Shown piece after piece: positions 33,320 to 41,886 of a DNA stretch of 64,000 nt (positions are counted from its first letter, which is position 1; each line of letters begins with the position of its first letter). The position numbers were made by a program, and so were the translations under genes. This DNA comes from Phytoamicus setariae. GTDB taxonomy: Bacteria > Pseudomonadota > Alphaproteobacteria > Rhizobiales > Rhizobiaceae. Below the pieces are notes generated by a model. The model had not been told where the DNA came from. It ran no database searches and was given only the letters and a program-made list of their open reading frames with translations. The DNA is taken from positions 186,001-250,000 of the forward strand of contig NZ_JAEQNC010000009.1 in the NCBI RefSeq assembly GCF_016722925.1, read 5' to 3'.

Positions 33320-34185
33320 TGCTCAGCCGGCGGAATTTTGGATCTTTCGTGGCACTCTTCTCGATGCCCTTTGCCTGGGCACTGGTGTTCATGATCGTGC
33401 CCTATCTGATCATGATTTCAGTCGGCTTCTGGACGCGGCAATTCCCGCTCTTCTACCCGGATTTCCAGTTCGGGAATTTCGCGCTGGTCTTTTCCGATCC
33501 GCAATACACGACTGTGATTCTGCGGACGCTGAAGATCGCCGCAATCGTCACGCTCGGCGCTCTCGTGCTTGGCTATCCGCTGGCCTATTTCCTGGTCTTC
33601 ACCGTCAAGTCGGACCGCATGCGCAATCTGCTTTACATGTCAGTGATCGTGCCGCTGTGGGTGTCCTATCTGCTACGCGCCTATACCTGGAAAATCATCC
33701 TCGGCACCGACGGCGCCCTGAATTCCCTGCTGATAAACGCCGGTCTGATCGACGAGCCGTTGACGATGTTCCTCTACAATCAGACCTCGATGGTGATCAC
33801 GCTGATCTACATCTTCGTGCCGTTCATGGTCATGCCGATCTTCACCGTACTAGACAACATCCCCAAGCGCTTCATCGAAGCCTCGGAAGATCTGGGTGTC
33901 GGACCGTTCATGACCTTCTGGAAAGTGATCTTCCCGCTGTCGCTCGGCGGGGTGGTCGCTGGTGCGACGATGACATTCTGCTTGTCTTTCGGCGACTTCG
34001 TCGCCCCTGTGCTCGTCGGCGGGCCGGATGGCACAATGGTTGCCAATCTGCTGCAGACCCAGTTCGGTGCGGCCCTCAACTGGCCGCTCGGCTCGGCACT
34101 GGCCACGCTGGTCCTGATACTGGTGCTGGTGCTGCTGCAAATTTCCAGTCGGCTCGACCGTGCCGGCCGTGTCGATCTGGGCTGA
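33316..34185 (+). CDS. ABC transporter permease, PotB type
   Basis: This is a 289-residue permease with about six membrane spans; the first is ALFSMPFAWALVFMIVPYLI. The docking loop is EASEDLGVGPFMTFWKVIFP. The ATG at 33316 overlaps the ATPase stop (ATGA); the frame is open further upstream but has no family sequence there. It pairs with the next gene to form the channel. Confidence 0.88.
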   Translation: MMLSRRNFGSFVALFSMPFAWALVFMIVPYLIMISVGFWTRQFPLFYPDFQFGNFALVFSDPQYTTVILRTLKIAAIVTLGALVLGYPLAYFLVFTVKSDRMRNLLYMSVIVPLWVSYLLRAYTWKIILGTDGALNSLLINAGLIDEPLTMFLYNQTSMVITLIYIFVPFMVMPIFTVLDNIPKRFIEASEDLGVGPFMTFWKVIFPLSLGGVVAGATMTFCLSFGDFVAPVLVGGPDGTMVANLLQTQFGAALNWPLGSALATLVLILVLVLLQISSRLDRAGRVDLG

Positions 34186-34197
34186 GGAGGAAACATC

Positions 34198-34983
34198 ATG
34201 CACGCACTCCGATGGTGGCAGAAAGGCATGGTCGGCGTCAGCCTCGCCGTGCTCGCCTTCCTCTATATCCCGATCGTCATCCTGGTGATCTTCTCGTTCA
34301 ACGACAGCGCGGTCACCTCCTTTCCGCTCGCTGGCTTCACTTGGCGCTGGTACCAAGCCTTCCTGTCGAACGAGCAGATGCTGAGAGCACTGGCCAACAG
34401 CCTGATCGTCGCGGTGTTTGCGACGATGGTCAGCGTTATCGTCGGCGTGACGGCGGCGCTCGCGCTCGACAAGTACCATTTCCCCGGCAAGCACCTCTTC
34501 CAGAATGTCATCCTGTTGCCGCTCAGCCTGCCGGGCATCGTCACCGGCATTGCAATGCTGAACTTTTACAAGCAGATCGGCATTCCGCAGAGTCTGACGG
34601 CGGTGGTAATCGGCCATTCCACGGCGCTGCTCGGCGTCGTCGTCTCACAGGTGATGGCGCGGCTTTCGAAGCTCAACCGGCGGCAGCTCGAAGCCTCGGT
34701 GGACCTTGGTGCAACGCCATTCGAAACCTTCCGGCGTGTGACACTGCCGAATATCCGCACATCCATCCTCGGCTCGGCGCTGCTGTGCTTCACGCTATCC
34801 TTCGACGAAATCCCCGTGACCTATTTCCTCACGGGCCGCGAAGTGACACTGCCGATCTACATCTATTCCACTCTCCGGCGCGGGATCACGCCTGAGATCA
34901 ATGCCATCGGCAGCGTCATCGTTGCGGTGTCCTTCATCCTCATCGTCCTGTCGGTCACGCTGCTGCGCGACCGCAAGCAATAA
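34198..34983 (+). CDS. ABC transporter permease, PotC type
   Basis: This is a 261-residue membrane permease. FLYIPIVILVIFSFN at the N-terminus and the docking loop EASVDLGATPFETFRRVTLP are family hallmarks. GAGGA lies 7 bases before the ATG. It is followed 18 bases later by the aldehyde dehydrogenase gene and clearly belongs to the same operon. Confidence 0.88.
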   Translation: MHALRWWQKGMVGVSLAVLAFLYIPIVILVIFSFNDSAVTSFPLAGFTWRWYQAFLSNEQMLRALANSLIVAVFATMVSVIVGVTAALALDKYHFPGKHLFQNVILLPLSLPGIVTGIAMLNFYKQIGIPQSLTAVVIGHSTALLGVVVSQVMARLSKLNRRQLEASVDLGATPFETFRRVTLPNIRTSILGSALLCFTLSFDEIPVTYFLTGREVTLPIYIYSTLRRGITPEINAIGSVIVAVSFILIVLSVTLLRDRKQ

Positions 34984-35001
34984 TCCACTAGGGAGAACAG
35001 C

Positions 35002-36507
35002 ATGGATAGTCAGACCTACACCCGCGATTTCTGGCACACAAAAGCCGGTAAGCTGGAGTTTCGCGTCAACCATTTCATCGATGGCGCCTATTTGCCATCC
35101 GCCGATGGCAGGACCTTTCCGTCGATCAACCCGGCCACGGGCGCGACGATCGTCGAGGTCGCACGCGGCGGCGAAGCCGAAGTCAACCGAGCCGTCGCCG
35201 TCGCCCGCAAGACATTCAAGTCCGGAGTCTGGTCGCGCATGGATCCGCGCGCCCGTATGGCGGTGCTCGAGAAGTTCTCGGCGCTGATCGAGGCCAATGC
35301 CGAGGAGTTTGCCATCCTCGACAGTCTCGACATGGGCAAGCCGGTGATGGATATGATGAACATCGACATCCCGGGCTCCGTCACCAGCCTTAAGTTCTTC
35401 GCCGAAACCATCGACAAGATCGAAGGCGCCGTCACATCCACCGCAGCCAATGCCCTGCACTACATCCTGCGCCAGCCGCTCGGCGTGGTCGGCATTATTG
35501 TTCCCTGGAATTATCCGCTGATGATGGCCGCCTGGAAGCTCGGCCCCGCGCTCGCCACCGGCAATTCGGTCGTGCTCAAGCCGGCCGAGCAATCGCCGCT
35601 TTCAGCCGGCCTGCTGGCGGAGCTGTTCATCGAAGCGGGCGGCCCGTCGGGCGTGCTCAATGTCGTGCATGGCCTCGGCGAGGAGGTCGGCAAGGCACTG
35701 GCGCTGCACAACGACGTCGACAAGATCGCGTTTACCGGCTCGACCGAAGTCGGCAAGCTGTTGATGATCTATGCCGGCCAGTCGAACATGAAGCGCGTCA
35801 CCACCGAATGCGGTGGCAAGACCCCGCAGATCGTGCTCGGCGACTGGGACGACCTCGACACAGCGGTGACCTACGCGGTCAACGGCATCTACGGCAACCA
35901 GGGCGAAGTCTGCAACGCCGGGTCGCGCATTCTCGTCGACAAGAAGATCCACGACGATTTCGTCGAACGCTTCACCGCCCGGACCGCGGAAAACTTCGTG
36001 CTCGGCGATCCGCTCGATCCTTCCACCACCATCGGACCGCTGGTGACTGCCTCGCACCAGAAGCGCGTGCTGAGCTTCATCGATATCGGCCGCAAGGAAG
36101 GCGCGTCGCTGAAATTCGGCGGAGGCACACTGCCATCCGCGCCGGCGGGCGCCTATGTCGAGCCGACGCTGTTTACCGGCGTCAACAACTCCATGCAGAT
36201 CGCCCGTGAAGAAATCTTCGGGCCGGTGGCAACGATCATCCCGGTCGACGGCATGGACGACGCGATCGAGATCGCCAACGACACGATCTACGGCCTCGCC
36301 GCCTCGATCTGGACGCGCGATATCAGCAAGGCGCATCTGTTTGCCCGCGACATCGAGGCGGGCGTGGTCTGGGTCAATTGCTTCGACCACGGCGATATGA
36401 CCTCGATCTGGGGCGGCTACAAGCAGACCGGCAACGGCCGCGACAAGTGCCTTGAGGCCCTCACCCAGTACACGCAGACAAAATCAGTCTGGGTCAATCT
36501 CGGATAA
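35002..36507 (+). CDS. Aldehyde dehydrogenase (aminoaldehyde/betaine-aldehyde type)
   Basis: This is a 501-residue NAD(P)-dependent aldehyde dehydrogenase. The cofactor region is GIIVPWNYPLMMAAWK, the catalytic Glu is in TTECGGKTPQI (near 270), and the catalytic Cys is in NQGEVCNAGSRI (near 304). The motif FDHGDMTSIWGGYKQTGNGR near the end resembles PuuC and betaine-aldehyde dehydrogenases. GGGAGA precedes the ATG. In a polyamine-type transport operon it probably oxidises an aminoaldehyde derived from the imported amine; the exact aldehyde is inference. Confidence 0.88.
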   Translation: MDSQTYTRDFWHTKAGKLEFRVNHFIDGAYLPSADGRTFPSINPATGATIVEVARGGEAEVNRAVAVARKTFKSGVWSRMDPRARMAVLEKFSALIEANAEEFAILDSLDMGKPVMDMMNIDIPGSVTSLKFFAETIDKIEGAVTSTAANALHYILRQPLGVVGIIVPWNYPLMMAAWKLGPALATGNSVVLKPAEQSPLSAGLLAELFIEAGGPSGVLNVVHGLGEEVGKALALHNDVDKIAFTGSTEVGKLLMIYAGQSNMKRVTTECGGKTPQIVLGDWDDLDTAVTYAVNGIYGNQGEVCNAGSRILVDKKIHDDFVERFTARTAENFVLGDPLDPSTTIGPLVTASHQKRVLSFIDIGRKEGASLKFGGGTLPSAPAGAYVEPTLFTGVNNSMQIAREEIFGPVATIIPVDGMDDAIEIANDTIYGLAASIWTRDISKAHLFARDIEAGVVWVNCFDHGDMTSIWGGYKQTGNGRDKCLEALTQYTQTKSVWVNLG

Positions 36508-36530
36508 CAGGAGAGTTTGTCTTAGCCGGC

Positions 36531-36556
36531 GCGCATGGGCTTTCCGGCCCATGCGC
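36531..36556 (+). terminator. Hairpin terminator-like repeat after aldehyde dehydrogenase gene
   Basis: A perfect 10-bp stem GCGCATGGGC/GCCCATGCGC with a 6-base loop lies 24 bases past the stop. The following run is weak (TTTCCGTT), so termination may be inefficient or Rho-assisted. Confidence 0.65.
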
Positions 36557-37167
36557 TTTCCGTTGTCGGAAGGCCAATCCGGATCAAACTCAACCAAAGT
36601 ACAACTTTAAATATCAAGGCGCTCTACGCGGCATAATCAAAGGTAAGACAAATAGAGATGCTAATATGAGTGTAAAAACGACACAGATCCCCTTGATAGG
36701 GTAATATTCTGGCACACGAAGCGATTTAAATTTGCGCGATTTAAGTAAAATCATTTAATTCGTATTCATCTTTTGGAGGATGGCTATTTCTTAGCTTAGA
36801 AGGCCCGAAAGGACCCGCTTTTTGCATCTTTCCGCGCTCACACCGGTGGAAGAGATGGTTCAGCGCAAACGCTTACGTCCAAAGAAGTAGACCGAATTAC
36901 AACTGAGTAGGTACAACCAAACCTTTCGGCGGCAGGAGGCTATCGCGCGCAAAATTAAGCATGCGACAATCGTACCGACAATAACGCTAGGCAAGATGGT
37001 TATTTTCCGGTAAATAATACATCTCTTATGTAGCTTTACCTTCTAAACATTCATGAATTCACGCCAAGTTTTGGCCGCTGAACCTAGCATATGGGGCATC
37101 GCCCGTACAAATTGTCTTCGGCATCGCGACACAAAACCTGCGCGTCTTGGTGGGGAGTAAATGTGCC
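36557..37167. other. AT-rich intergenic region
   Basis: About 610 bases of clearly lower GC than the flanking genes, with no credible coding frame. It contains a direct repeat GCGATTTAA (36721-36729 and 36736-36744) and several AT-rich stretches. It marks the border between the transport genes and the polysaccharide locus and should hold the promoter of the regulator at 37168. A small RNA is possible but not shown. Confidence 0.5.
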
Positions 37168-37968
37168 ATGAATTCAACTATGATAACTAACAATGCAGGC
37201 ATACCAAACAGCCTTATTTCTCCAATAACAATCGATTCGTCAGGATCGTTGAACAGAAAAAACTATTCAGAGCAGCCATCGGCTCGGGAACGCTCCCTGC
37301 TAATCATCGACAACCGGGCACTCGATCGCCAATGTCTTGCTCAATGCCTTTCGGCCTTGAAATTGGATATGGATGTACTTGCGCTTGGCTCGATGGAAGA
37401 GTGGAAACGCAAGCGAGACGGCTATCCTCCGCTCGCAGCCATATTGCTGAATGTCGGGGGCAGGAAGGTGGCTGATCCCGCAGTCTGCGAGGAGATCAGG
37501 AAACTTTCATCCGAGTTTGTTGAACCAGTCATTGTACTTGCCGATAACGACGAGCTTCATCAAATCATGAAAGCGCTCGAATGTGGCGCCAAGGGCTACA
37601 TACCCTCTTCTGTCAGCATCGACGTTTGCATCGAGGCAATCGCACTCTCATTGGCAGGCGGTATATTTGTACCGGCCAGTTCCGTATTTGCCATGCGCCA
37701 GGTCCTTGAAACCGGTACCCAGCCGGTTCGCCCGCTCGCGAGCATGTTCACGGCTCGGCAGGCGGAAGTGGTCGAAGCCTTGCGACGCGGCAAAGCCAAC
37801 AAGATTATCGCCTATGAACTCAATCTGCGCGAAAGCACGGTGAAGGTTCATATCCGGAACATCATGAAGAAGGTCAAGGCAACCAACCGGACCGAGGTCG
37901 CCTATAAGATAAATGATCTCTTCCCGCCTGATTTCTCGACCGACAACCACGCCAGACTTCCCCAGTGA
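37168..37968 (+). CDS. LuxR-family response regulator with pseudo-receiver domain
   Basis: This is a 266-residue regulator. The N-terminal receiver-like domain starts with SLLIIDNRALDRQCL. Its usual phosphorylation site reads AAILLNVGG, with Asn where Asp is expected, while the conserved Lys is kept in CGAKGYIPSS. The C-terminal LuxR HTH (FTARQAEVVEALRRGKANKI, then ESTVKVHIRNIMKK) is intact. The start at ATG 37168 has GGGGAG upstream; a TTG at 37147 is an alternative. Its place at the edge of the polysaccharide locus suggests it controls those genes without classical phosphorylation. Confidence 0.8.
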   Translation: MNSTMITNNAGIPNSLISPITIDSSGSLNRKNYSEQPSARERSLLIIDNRALDRQCLAQCLSALKLDMDVLALGSMEEWKRKRDGYPPLAAILLNVGGRKVADPAVCEEIRKLSSEFVEPVIVLADNDELHQIMKALECGAKGYIPSSVSIDVCIEAIALSLAGGIFVPASSVFAMRQVLETGTQPVRPLASMFTARQAEVVEALRRGKANKIIAYELNLRESTVKVHIRNIMKKVKATNRTEVAYKINDLFPPDFSTDNHARLPQ

Positions 37969-38005
37969 TCGGGATAGATTCTGCGACTAAAAATAGACAT
38001 ACTTG

Positions 38006-38037
38006 CGCACCGGCCCCCACCGGTGCGTTATTTTTTT
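38006..38037 (+). terminator. Rho-independent terminator
   Basis: A perfect 8-bp stem CGCACCGG/CCGGTGCG with a 6-base loop is followed directly by TTATTTTTTT. It lies 37 bases after the regulator stop. Confidence 0.92.
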
Positions 38038-38507
38038 CACCTTCCAATTGGAACTTCCGGCCATCCACATTCGCGGCAACGCAGAACAGAGAGCCCGATA
38101 CACAAGCGAAGAAAAGCTCAGAGGGAGTTCATCGCCCTACTTTGCAATAGCTTGATTTAAAATGTCTATTTTCCATCCCCCCGCGTGCCGATCGTCGCAC
38201 ACGGGTTGTCGAGGGGGTGGTAGATGCTCCCGACAGGCTCAGCACTTCTCCCGGTTCCAATTTTCGACCAACAGGGCGGAAGGTCCATGCAGCGCCAGAT
38301 CAACCAGAAGGGATGGCGCAAGGGACAGGCGAGGTCGCTTATCAACGCAGTCACTCGCCAAGCAGTTCGAATGCAATTTTGCGAGGAAACCGTTCGAACT
38401 GGTAGTCCGTCCTCGCGTGCGGTGCCGGCAATTTAAAGTCACTCAATTTTGCATTGCCAGATACAGTTTCCGCCAATACAAAGTTAATTTTTCTGAAATC
38501 TTCAGAT
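38038..38507. other. Intergenic region without recognised gene
   Basis: About 470 bases between the regulator terminator and the end of the leftward polymerase-kinase gene. Short open frames exist on both strands, but none resembles a known protein or has a good ribosome site. Nothing else was identified. Confidence 0.4.
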
Positions 38508-41500
38508 TCATGCTTTAAGGTCGCTGTACTTCATCATTGACCTCGAAAACAGTTCAGAGTCGCTGAAGCTATATTTGGCGTGTCTTTTCGGTTTAACATT
38601 ATTGATAGCGATCGGAATTTCCGCGCTGCGTGCGCTTTTCAGATGCTGCAGGCTGAGTTCGACGGCACGGCGGCTCGTCTTTGCCCATTGTACGACCATC
38701 AGCGTTCGTTCTGCCAGCGCAGTCAGATGCATCGTATCCGCCGAGGCGAGCACAGGCGCGCTGTCGAAGATAACGATTTGGCCCCTGGCGCGGGCCATCT
38801 CGATGATGTCAGCCACATCAGTCAAACGGGCGCGCCGATGGAGACTGGGATTGCCGGCCGGGATGAAATCGATACCGCTCGGATGGTGATGGATGACGTC
38901 CTCGATGCCAACCTGTCCACCCAGCACTTCGTTCAACCCATGCTTCAGCCCGGACTTGAAAAGCAAGTCGAGATGTCCGCGCCGAAGGTCGCCATCGACA
39001 AGCAGCACCGGGCTTCCGTTGGCAGCGAGTTCGATGGCCAGCGATCCGGCGACAAGCGACTTGCCTTCTCCGCAGTGCGCCGACGTGACGACAATACTGG
39101 TGGGCAACTTTCCGCCATTGGATTGCTTGAGCGAAATCATGACGGTGCGTATCGCTTCCTCAAACATCCCGCCTTGACTGCGCCCGAAGAGCAGCGACGG
39201 ATTTCTCCGGTCTTTTCTTCTCAGGCGCGGGATGAACCCGGCGGGCACGATGCGTGCTATTCCCGCCATCTGGTCGAAGCTACGGATCGTCTTGTCAAAC
39301 ATCTCAACCACGAAAGCGGCCGTTACCGCGATCGCAATCGAGCCCACCAGCGCACCAATCAGATAGAAAAGCCGTCCGCGCCCCTGTGGTCCGAGCGGCA
39401 CCGCAGCCGGGGACAGAACCTCCACTTCCGCTCCCGGCAGCAGGGCTTGCCCAGCCAGCGTCCGGCGCTGCGCCTCGAGCTTGTCCAGCGCCGTTTGCTC
39501 TTTGTCAACGATGCGCTGTAGTCGCGCCAACTCGATTTTTGCCAGCGCAGAGCGAGAACGCTGCTCATAGGCGGCCGACAGCGCGGAGCGGACTGTGCCG
39601 TCTTCACGATCAAGCGCCGCAAACCTGGCACGCATTGATTGGAGATATCGATCGACCGCAAGGCCGAGATCGGTGCGGGACTTATCGATCTTTGCGCGCA
39701 AGTCGACCACTGCTTCGGCGTCGTTGCCGTAGATCTCAAGAAGACGGTCGAGATCTTGCTGCTGGACACGAAGGTCGCGTTCCATCGCGCCAATGCTGTC
39801 GGGAATGAACTTGCTCTGAGCGGCAAGCGAAGCGTCATCCGCCGCTTCCAGAGCAGAAATCGTTTCCTTGACGTCAGCCCGGCTTTGTTCGATTTTTGTT
39901 TGCCGGTCGTTCAGCTCCGTGATCGACTTGATCTGTTTGCCCTGAGCGTCATCATCTGGGACGACGCGCATTGTTTCCTGATAGGTGTCGGCAGCATCGC
40001 GCGCGGCATTCGTGCGATCCTGCTGTTCGGCGATGCGCTGCCTGATCCATGCTTCCGCTGCGTCCACACTGCCACGGATACTGTCCTTGCGCTCTTCAAG
40101 GTAGATGTCGAGCAGCCGGTTCGGGACCGCCGCTGCCAGTTCGGGATCACTTGCATCGAATCCTATCTGAATGACGCCACCCTGGCCGTCGCGCCACACG
40201 CTAAGCGCCTTGTAATACTCCGGGAATATCGGCTCGACGCTGCTTCGGATCGGCGAGGACGGCTTTTGACCGCTGATCAGGCCGCGCAGCATGTCTCGGG
40301 CCTTGTCGACAAGCGAGGCTTTCCGCAGTGCCGGATTGAATTCCGGCCGTTCATCGAACCGCAGGTCGCGGATTACCCGCTCTGCGACGCTTCTGGAACG
40401 AAGCCGCTCAATCTCCGATCCGATGTCCAGCGAACCATTGCCGCCGGGATCCTCCGCGCTGAGCGTGGTCGCCAGAGGCCTGTGGATCATCAGCCGCGAC
40501 GCGGCATGATAGGTCGGCTTGAATCCCGAAATCACCGCAATCGCAGGCGCCATAAGCAGCATAGTGAGAACCACGATCATGCCGATCCTTCGCCAGATCA
40601 AGCGCAAGCCGGATGACAGATCTTCAGTTTCGGTGGGGAACCGGATCGCGAACATAATCACGGCAGTGGCGAACAACACGAATAGAAGACTATTCTGAAC
40701 CAGGATGATCGTTTCCGTGAGGTTCATCACCAGGAACATAATGACCAGCACGTTCGGCCACAGCCAACCTTCCTCAGGAGCTGCACACAGCAACATTGCG
40801 CCCTGACGCAGCGCACGGACAATGGTCCAGACCAGGAATACGAAGCCCACGAGGCCGAGGCCCAGCAATATGTCGCGAAATCCATTGTGGGCGTGCGGCG
40901 CCGGCCATCCCGCCGCCGCTCGGACGCCCCAGCCGGCGACGCTGGCGTCGGCCCAGAACGCCTGGTAGCCGTAACCGAGCAACAAGCGGCTTTCGATCGC
41001 GCGATCCACCTCGCGCCAGAGCGGAACACGACCGCTCAGCGTCGCGTCCTTGCCCATCGCTTCGAGCAGCGGTACGAGCAGTTCACTGAGACCGACAAGG
41101 ACCAGCGCCACTAATAGCAGACAAACCAACACGAGAGTCGCCCGTCCAAGGCCGCGGGCCTTTGATAGAGCCTGGAAGAACACAGTGGCCACTACAGCGC
41201 TGGCTGCAGATGTCATGGCGGTCATCGATTGGGAAGCGACGAGGCAGACGAGACTAGCGCACAGCAGCGGTATGCTGACGATTCTCAACCTGGATCGCCG
41301 ATCCGCTGCCATCACGCCGCAAGCGTAAGCGGCGATTGCAGCGTTCCACCCGAGCGCGTTCTTGTTGTCAAAGACACCCTTGAGGGCGCTATCGCCCACG
41401 CTGAAAGCACGACCGGGCAACGCCGCGGCCATCAGAAGGCTGAACAGCATGCCGGACCCGAGAACCAAAACCGTCAGCAACAGGAATTGCCGCGGCGTGA

Positions 41501-41885
41501 ACAGGATGGCTAGAAGGTATGCAAGCGATATTGTGAGAAGCAGCGCTACCGCCCGCTGGAGAGTGAGGGGGGGACTGGACGACCACAGCACCGAGACAAA
41601 CGGTAGAAGGAGGAGCACAACGAGCGGGAAGCTCCGGCGGATGGCGATCAGCAACTGCGACGGACGCCGGGCCAATAGTCCGAGCGAAATCGAGTAGATT
41701 GGTATGCCAAGCAGACGAAGGATCGCCATCTCCCTGGCATCCAAAGAGCCATCGGCATCGATCAGGGGAAAAACGCAACCGCTCAGAAGGAGCAATGCGA
41801 CAATGACACCGATGCACTCCAGCGACCGCCAAGGCAAGGCTATTTTGGGACCGCAGACTGCCGGATAGCAAGCCTTCTCGATCAT
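38508..41885 (-). CDS. Fusion: O-antigen polymerase/ligase-like membrane protein with Wzc/ExoP-type tyrosine autokinase
   Basis: This is a 1125-residue fused protein. Residues 1 to about 420 are a polytopic membrane protein of the Wzy/ExoQ/O-antigen-ligase type; the periplasmic loop segment PAPHAHNGFRDILLGLGLVG is the family hallmark. From about 425 (LSSGLRLIWRR) it continues as a complete polysaccharide co-polymerase. That part has a Wzz domain with two membrane spans, a coiled-coil region, and a bacterial tyrosine kinase with Walker A CGEGKS, Walker A' VLLVDGDLRRG and Walker B IVIFDSAP. Tyrosines lie near the C-terminus. These activities are normally separate proteins. The kinase half is nearly identical in DNA to the gene at 47054-49264. 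Confidence 0.85.
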   Translation of the reverse strand: MIEKACYPAVCGPKIALPWRSLECIGVIVALLLLSGCVFPLIDADGSLDAREMAILRLLGIPIYSISLGLLARRPSQLLIAIRRSFPLVVLLLLPFVSVLWSSSPPLTLQRAVALLLTISLAYLLAILFTPRQFLLLTVLVLGSGMLFSLLMAAALPGRAFSVGDSALKGVFDNKNALGWNAAIAAYACGVMAADRRSRLRIVSIPLLCASLVCLVASQSMTAMTSAASAVVATVFFQALSKARGLGRATLVLVCLLLVALVLVGLSELLVPLLEAMGKDATLSGRVPLWREVDRAIESRLLLGYGYQAFWADASVAGWGVRAAAGWPAPHAHNGFRDILLGLGLVGFVFLVWTIVRALRQGAMLLCAAPEEGWLWPNVLVIMFLVMNLTETIILVQNSLLFVLFATAVIMFAIRFPTETEDLSSGLRLIWRRIGMIVVLTMLLMAPAIAVISGFKPTYHAASRLMIHRPLATTLSAEDPGGNGSLDIGSEIERLRSRSVAERVIRDLRFDERPEFNPALRKASLVDKARDMLRGLISGQKPSSPIRSSVEPIFPEYYKALSVWRDGQGGVIQIGFDASDPELAAAVPNRLLDIYLEERKDSIRGSVDAAEAWIRQRIAEQQDRTNAARDAADTYQETMRVVPDDDAQGKQIKSITELNDRQTKIEQSRADVKETISALEAADDASLAAQSKFIPDSIGAMERDLRVQQQDLDRLLEIYGNDAEAVVDLRAKIDKSRTDLGLAVDRYLQSMRARFAALDREDGTVRSALSAAYEQRSRSALAKIELARLQRIVDKEQTALDKLEAQRRTLAGQALLPGAEVEVLSPAAVPLGPQGRGRLFYLIGALVGSIAIAVTAAFVVEMFDKTIRSFDQMAGIARIVPAGFIPRLRRKDRRNPSLLFGRSQGGMFEEAIRTVMISLKQSNGGKLPTSIVVTSAHCGEGKSLVAGSLAIELAANGSPVLLVDGDLRRGHLDLLFKSGLKHGLNEVLGGQVGIEDVIHHHPSGIDFIPAGNPSLHRRARLTDVADIIEMARARGQIVIFDSAPVLASADTMHLTALAERTLMVVQWAKTSRRAVELSLQHLKSARSAEIPIAINNVKPKRHAKYSFSDSELFSRSMMKYSDLKA
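38526..40622. repeat. Long direct repeat, copy 1 (autokinase coding block)
   Basis: This 2097-base block matches 47072-49168 at a constant offset of 8546. I saw only isolated substitutions (for example at 40563, and two near the left end at 38541-38552). Outside the edges the sequences diverge sharply, although the last codons still encode similar residues. This fits recent duplication or gene conversion. Confidence 0.93.
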
Positions 41886-41886
41886 T

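Noticed and set aside
38580-39521. Rightward frame repeated at 47126-48067
   Set aside because: It is duplicated only because the antisense kinase block is duplicated; the translation has no domain similarity.
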